Under the pieces are notes generated by a model. The model made no database searches. It saw nothing but the letters and a program-made list of their open reading frames with translations, and was not told where the DNA came from. The position numbers and the translations under genes were made by a program. A stretch of DNA of 9,334 nt from Bacteroidales bacterium (GTDB lineage Bacteria > Bacteroidota > Bacteroidia > Bacteroidales > Paludibacteraceae): assembly GCA_900769555.1 (NCBI GenBank), contig CAAGHA010000028.1, positions 1 to 9,334 on the forward strand, given 5' to 3'. Shown here in pieces: positions 6,185 through 9,334 of this stretch. Numbering within the stretch: the first letter of the stretch is position 1; every line of letters begins with the position of its first letter.

Positions 6185-6305
6185 TGGGAAGTCTGCTGAT
6201 AAAAAACATGAACTTTTCGAATATTGTTTTGATGTAATCACATATCGTTGGACCACCCTATTCATAAGAATAATTAGCTGTTTTAAATGGTGGAAAGGAG
6301 AAAAA

Positions 6306-6530
6306 ATGGCGTACATATATCCGCCACGTCCATGCTTTTTGGATACACTGCAAAAGTATATTGTATCAGGAGGCATACAAATATATAGAGGCAATGATAA
6401 ATACTACACTTGGGACGGATTACATGGAGAAATCGAGGTGTTTAACAAAAGAGGATATCACCTAATGGTATTGGATCCATATGGTAATAGAATTAAAGAT
6501 GCTGTGAGAGGGAGGAAAATCGATGTATAA
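6306..6530 (+). CDS. Stand-alone colicin E3-type cytotoxic ribonuclease domain (predicted toxin)
   Basis: This 74-residue protein is essentially only the catalytic domain of colicin E3/cloacin-type 16S rRNA nucleases, which cut the ribosomal decoding site and stop translation. YYTWDGLHGEIEVFNKRG at 33-50 aligns with colicin E3 YEWDSQHGELEGY. Asp37, His40, Glu42 and Glu44 correspond to Asp510, His513, Glu515 and Glu517 of E3. DPYGNRIKDAVRGRKI at 57-72 aligns with DPKTGNQLKG and the basic end holding Arg545 (here Arg68 or Arg70). There is no receptor, translocation or secretion part and no signal peptide, so it is presumably an intracellular toxin. AAAGGAG at 6294-6300 fixes the ATG. Its last eight bases overlap the next gene, which implies coupled translation. 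At 74 residues it is short even for the domain, and residues 1-25 do not resemble E3. Confidence 0.8.
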   Translation: MAYIYPPRPCFLDTLQKYIVSGGIQIYRGNDKYYTWDGLHGEIEVFNKRGYHLMVLDPYGNRIKDAVRGRKIDV

Positions 6531-6834
6531 TAAGTCTTTTGTAGAAGCTTGTTTAAATGCAGATGCAACTCTTTTTGATTTGGATGATTATATAGAGTAT
6601 TGGCATACACATGAAACGGGAAATACGCTTCAAGAATTTTTAGGATTGACAGATTATGAATATGAACAGTGGGGGAAATCCTCGGATATCATTTTCAGAG
6701 ATATTATCAGATGTCGCCAAGAAGGAATTGAGTTTTCAGAATACCAACTTCTTTCCGAATCGGAGCGTATCGCGGCGCGTTCATATGATCAAGAAGCTAT
6801 TGAAAAAATGAAGAATAGTAAAAAAGATGATTAA
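6523..6834 (+). CDS. Small acidic protein, likely antitoxin or immunity partner of the E3-type RNase
   Basis: This 103-residue, strongly acidic protein overlaps the toxin gene by eight bases at its start and the protease gene by eight at its end. GGAGG at 6511-6515 is seven bases before the ATG. The N-terminal half contains DDYIEYWHTHETG (21-33) and LQEFLGLTDYEYEQW (36-50). The second motif resembles a pattern common in small Firmicutes proteins encoded beside toxins (EFLGMTxEEY). The C-terminal half is a charged helix ending KMKNSKKDD, which could be disordered and exposed to proteolysis. Colicin E3 immunity proteins are also small and acidic because they neutralise a basic RNase, but I see no clear sequence match to them. 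The antitoxin role rests on context and charge, not on homology. Confidence 0.7.
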   Translation: MYNKSFVEACLNADATLFDLDDYIEYWHTHETGNTLQEFLGLTDYEYEQWGKSSDIIFRDIIRCRQEGIEFSEYQLLSESERIAARSYDQEAIEKMKNSKKDD

Positions 6835-8125
6835 CAGATTTGATGCTGCAAGAAAACTCGCTTTCAAAATCGTGGAGAAATATAGATTGACTCCACCGAT
6901 AGACCCTTTCGTCGTCATAAAAACAATGGGTTTTGACATAGAGGAACAGTCAAATAATTATGGGATCGAAGCATACTCCGAATTGAGTCTTAAACCTAAA
7001 GTTGTTATTAACTCGGAATTCACCTTTCTGGCAAGAAAACGTTTTACGTTAGCTCACGAGTTAGGACATATTATGATTCCATGGCATAACGGAGATGTGA
7101 AATGTAATACGGATACTCCTTATAGAACGATTGAAGGACAACGCTTGGTTGATACTCAAGAGTTGGAAGCAAACATTTTTGCTTCAGAGTTGTTAATGCC
7201 ACACGAGTGGCTTGTATCACAATTAGCCAACACAACGCTGTCTTTTCAAGAGTGTCTTAATTACATTAAAGAACAAGCATCAACGTCAATAATGGCGTGT
7301 TTATATGCGTTAGAAGATGCTCTTCCTCCAGGACATGTTTACTATGTTCAAACAGATGGAACGGACTATTGGAAGAAATTTGTTAGCAAAAACACTGGCT
7401 ATACTGTTTTTCATTACAATTTGGAAGAAAGCAAATCATTTTTGGATGGAATATGCGAGACAACTGAAAAATTTCATTTATCTCAGTACTCCATTCACTA
7501 TTACAAGTTATTGCCATGTCCAGATGTTGATGCCTTGAAAAAAGTATATAGTGAAAGCGAAAATGTTTCTGAATTTATAAACATTATAAGCGGTTATCAA
7601 CCTGTCAAAATTTTGGGATATATACAATCAATATTAAACTCAATTAATGATGTTTACTGTGCAATAATTTATGAGGGAAATAACTGTTTACGACGTGTTG
7701 GACATGAAAAGTCAAAATTCAAAAATTATTGTTCCAGTATCAGTCAACTTATAAATATATGTAGAGCCAATAATATTGAGCACTATTTTTTGCAAGATAA
7801 CAACTACAAGGTTGTTATAATAAAAGATGTGACATACGATATGCCCGAGGCAGATACAAGAGAGCCGAACGCTTTACTACGAGTCATAACGCAAGAACTA
7901 TACCAAGAAAATAGTATGCAAAAATTGAGAAGCATAAACGGTATTGTTTCAAACATAAACTCAGTTTTAAAAACTGACGATGTACAGTTGCTATATAATG
8001 AGATAAAAGTTAGGTTTGTTGCTGATCCTAACTACATTGAATTTTATAATCACAAACACTTTGAAGCATATATAATTAACAAAGCTAAAAGTATGGGTGA
8101 ACGTATGAAAGCACGAAAGACGTAA
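6827..8125 (+). CDS. ImmA/IrrE-family zinc metalloprotease with long C-terminal extension
   Basis: This 432-residue protein has an N-terminal ImmA/IrrE peptidase domain (about 5-165). RFTLAHELGHIMIPW holds the zinc-binding HExxH motif at His77-Glu78-His81, and QELEANIFASELLMP at 111-125 supplies the third ligand (probably Glu114) and the family's FA..LLMP signature. ImmA of ICEBs1 cleaves the ImmR repressor, and deinococcal IrrE cleaves DdrO; such proteases act on a partner regulator in response to a signal. Residues 170-432 are an additional domain with no motif I recognise, much longer than in ImmA, and may be the sensor or target binder. The gene overlaps the acidic protein by eight bases (ATGATTAA) and has only a weak ribosome binding site, so it probably depends on translational coupling. 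Confidence 0.9.
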   Translation: MINRFDAARKLAFKIVEKYRLTPPIDPFVVIKTMGFDIEEQSNNYGIEAYSELSLKPKVVINSEFTFLARKRFTLAHELGHIMIPWHNGDVKCNTDTPYRTIEGQRLVDTQELEANIFASELLMPHEWLVSQLANTTLSFQECLNYIKEQASTSIMACLYALEDALPPGHVYYVQTDGTDYWKKFVSKNTGYTVFHYNLEESKSFLDGICETTEKFHLSQYSIHYYKLLPCPDVDALKKVYSESENVSEFINIISGYQPVKILGYIQSILNSINDVYCAIIYEGNNCLRRVGHEKSKFKNYCSSISQLINICRANNIEHYFLQDNNYKVVIIKDVTYDMPEADTREPNALLRVITQELYQENSMQKLRSINGIVSNINSVLKTDDVQLLYNEIKVRFVADPNYIEFYNHKHFEAYIINKAKSMGERMKARKT

Positions 8126-8138
8126 ATAGTTTGTATTG

Positions 8139-8255
8139 TCCGACGCGCCCGATGACATCATACAATTCCTTGTGAATGTGAGTTTCAAGGCCACAAAATC
8201 GCTCAAGAAAAAAGTCAAAAAAAATGAAAGGAGGCACCAATGCCGCTTGAAATAG
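8139..8255 (+). pseudogene. C-terminal tail of a truncated gene upstream of the macro-domain gene
   Basis: From about 8130 to the stop at 8253-8255 one frame is open with protein-like composition, SDAPDDIIQFLVNVSFKATK then SLKKKVKKNERRHQ and a few more residues. It has no plausible start and begins abruptly just after the protease stop codon. Base composition jumps here from AT-rich to the GC-richer style of the macro gene, and the frame overlaps that gene's start by 16 bases, as an upstream operon partner would. The family is not recognised. I read it as the surviving end of a gene whose front was lost when the toxin cassette arrived. Confidence 0.45.
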
Positions 8256-9265
8256 TAAGAAATGATATAACAAAAATGAAGGTGGATGCCATTGTCAATG
8301 CTGCCAACGAGTCGCTCTTGGGCGGCGGAGGTGTTGACGGTGCGATTCATCGCGCCGCGGGTGCGGGATTGCTTGCCGAGTGCAGAACGCTTGGCGGTTG
8401 TAAGACGGGTAAGGCGAAGATCACGGGCGGATATAACTTGTCTGCAAACTATGTGATACATACCGTAGGTCCTATCTATGACGATGGAAAGCACGGAGAG
8501 AAGGCATTGCTTGAATCCTGCTACCTTGAGTCCTTGGCTCTTGCAAAGGAGCATAACTGCGAAACTGTGGCGTTTCCGCTTATCTCGTCGGGCGTGTACG
8601 GATACCCCAAGGATCAAGCATTAAAGGTCGCTATCGATGCTATCAGTGACTTTCTTCTTGAAAACGAAATGACGGTCTATATCGTCATCTTCGACAAGGA
8701 TGCATATAAGATTAGCGAGAAGCTATTCTCAGATATTTCCGAATATATTGACGATAATTACGTGGACGAGCATACCGATTATAGCCGAGAGCGTATTCGT
8801 ATGAACGCGCTGCCGCCAATGGCTCCACGCACAAGGAGAAAGAAATCTGATATTGATTCTTTTGAAATGTGCGATTGCAAGGCTATGCTTCCTGAGGATG
8901 ACTTGGATGCAAAGCTAAAGCAGATAGACGAGAGCTTTTCGCAAATGCTTCTGCGTAAGATTGATGAAAAAGGTATGACCGATGCCGAGTGCTACAAAAA
9001 GGCAAACATCGACCGTAAGTTGTTTTCAAAAATCCGCAGCGATATTCATTATAAGCCAAGCAAACCTACCGCGCTCGCCTTTGCTATCTCCTTGGAGCTT
9101 TCTTTGGCTGAAACGGAAGATATGCTTCGCAAGGCAGGATTCGCGCTATCTCACAGCAATAAGTTCGATATTATCATCGAATACTTTATTAGCAAAGGTA
9201 ACTACAACATTTTTGAAATCAATGAGGCTCTGTTTGCGTTCGATCAGAGTTTGTTTGGGGTATAG
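8240..9265 (+). CDS. Macro-domain ADP-ribose-binding protein with C-terminal Xre-like helical domain
   Basis: This 341-residue protein has an N-terminal macro domain (about 1-165), a fold that binds ADP-ribose and often removes it from proteins or nucleic acids. The signature residues are present: NDI (Asp9), IVNAANESLLGGGGVDGAIH (18-37) and PLISSGVYGYP (113-123), as in the MacroD-type subgroup. A charged linker (about 175-225) joins it to a C-terminal helical domain (about 228-341). There KGMTDAECYKKANIDRKLFS (244-263) looks like an Xre-type helix-turn-helix, followed by YKPSKPTALAFAISLEL (271-287) and a helical end. AAAGGAGG at 8227-8234 precedes the ATG. It is co-oriented with a truncated upstream frame and a downstream gene 11 bases after its stop, so it is an operon member. 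Possible roles are reversal of ADP-ribosylation or sensing of ADP-ribose derivatives. Confidence 0.9.
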   Translation: MPLEIVRNDITKMKVDAIVNAANESLLGGGGVDGAIHRAAGAGLLAECRTLGGCKTGKAKITGGYNLSANYVIHTVGPIYDDGKHGEKALLESCYLESLALAKEHNCETVAFPLISSGVYGYPKDQALKVAIDAISDFLLENEMTVYIVIFDKDAYKISEKLFSDISEYIDDNYVDEHTDYSRERIRMNALPPMAPRTRRKKSDIDSFEMCDCKAMLPEDDLDAKLKQIDESFSQMLLRKIDEKGMTDAECYKKANIDRKLFSKIRSDIHYKPSKPTALAFAISLELSLAETEDMLRKAGFALSHSNKFDIIIEYFISKGNYNIFEINEALFAFDQSLFGV

Positions 9266-9276
9266 AAGGAGGCAAT

Positions 9277-9334
9277 ATGAGCATTTCTTTTAGACATTCA
9301 GCCGGATTTGGTAAAAGAATGGAGTATAAATTGA
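9277..9334 (+). CDS. Start of a further gene, truncated by the window edge
   Basis: AAGGAGG at 9266-9272 is four bases before the ATG at 9277, which opens a frame of 19 codons (MSISFRHSAGFGKRMEYKL) to the edge. It begins 11 bases after the macro gene stop, so it is the next gene of the same operon. Too little is present to name a family. Confidence 0.6.
   Translation, partial: MSISFRHSAGFGKRMEYKL

Noticed and set aside
6177..6305. In-frame open extension upstream of the E3-type RNase (protein-like peptide with HELFEYCFD and a hydrophobic stretch)
   Set aside because: It contains no ATG, GTG or TTG start, and the ATG at 6306 has a strong ribosome binding site. It could be a relic of an older fusion or of the preceding gene, but I cannot support it as coding.
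7991..8617. Minus-strand open frame of 208 codons
   Set aside because: It is antisense to the end of the protease and to the macro domain, both certain genes. It has no domain features.

Overview
The window looks like an accessory region of a low-GC Gram-positive chromosome, probably a gut-type Clostridia. The reasons are strong AAGGAGG-type ribosome binding sites at nearly every gene, near-consensus sigma-A promoters, mostly AT-rich coding sequence, and the families present (Fic, ImmA/IrrE, macro domain, Tn916-like integrase). The species assignment is inference. I see no rRNA, tRNA or CRISPR array.

Layout. Positions 1-140 (minus) hold the start of a small membrane protein that runs off the left edge. 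Positions 200-780 hold no convincing gene. They do carry phased short repeats, inverted repeats and a perfect-consensus leftward promoter, all next to the 3' end of a tyrosine integrase (781-1965, minus); this is the best candidate for the recombination (att) region of an integrated element. The integrase is divergent from a small HipB-like Xre repressor (2091-2417) whose consensus promoter is covered by a palindromic operator. A short gene relic and a strong hairpin terminator follow. Next come a visibly more GC-rich Fic protein (2685-3584) with its own extended -10 promoter and a 28-residue leftover of an HNH nuclease (3604-3690).

Positions 3691-8129 are AT-rich and hold two probable conflict modules. 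The first is a 195-residue protein with weak ADP-ribosyltransferase-like features, followed 19 bases later by a four-helix membrane protein with a large cytoplasmic domain. The second is a three-gene cassette with two 8-base overlaps: a stand-alone 74-residue colicin E3-type ribosomal RNase domain, an acidic 103-residue protein, and an ImmA/IrrE metalloprotease with a long uncharacterised C-terminal half. I consider this cassette the most interesting system here. The simplest model is toxin, antitoxin and a protease that controls them, but this is inference.

After the cassette, GC-rich sequence resumes with the tail of a decapitated gene (8139-8255) that overlaps a macro-domain protein (8240-9265) carrying a distinct C-terminal helical domain. 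The start of another gene (9277 on) runs off the right edge. The two gene relics at the borders and the change in base composition suggest that the toxin region was inserted into, or replaced part of, an older locus.
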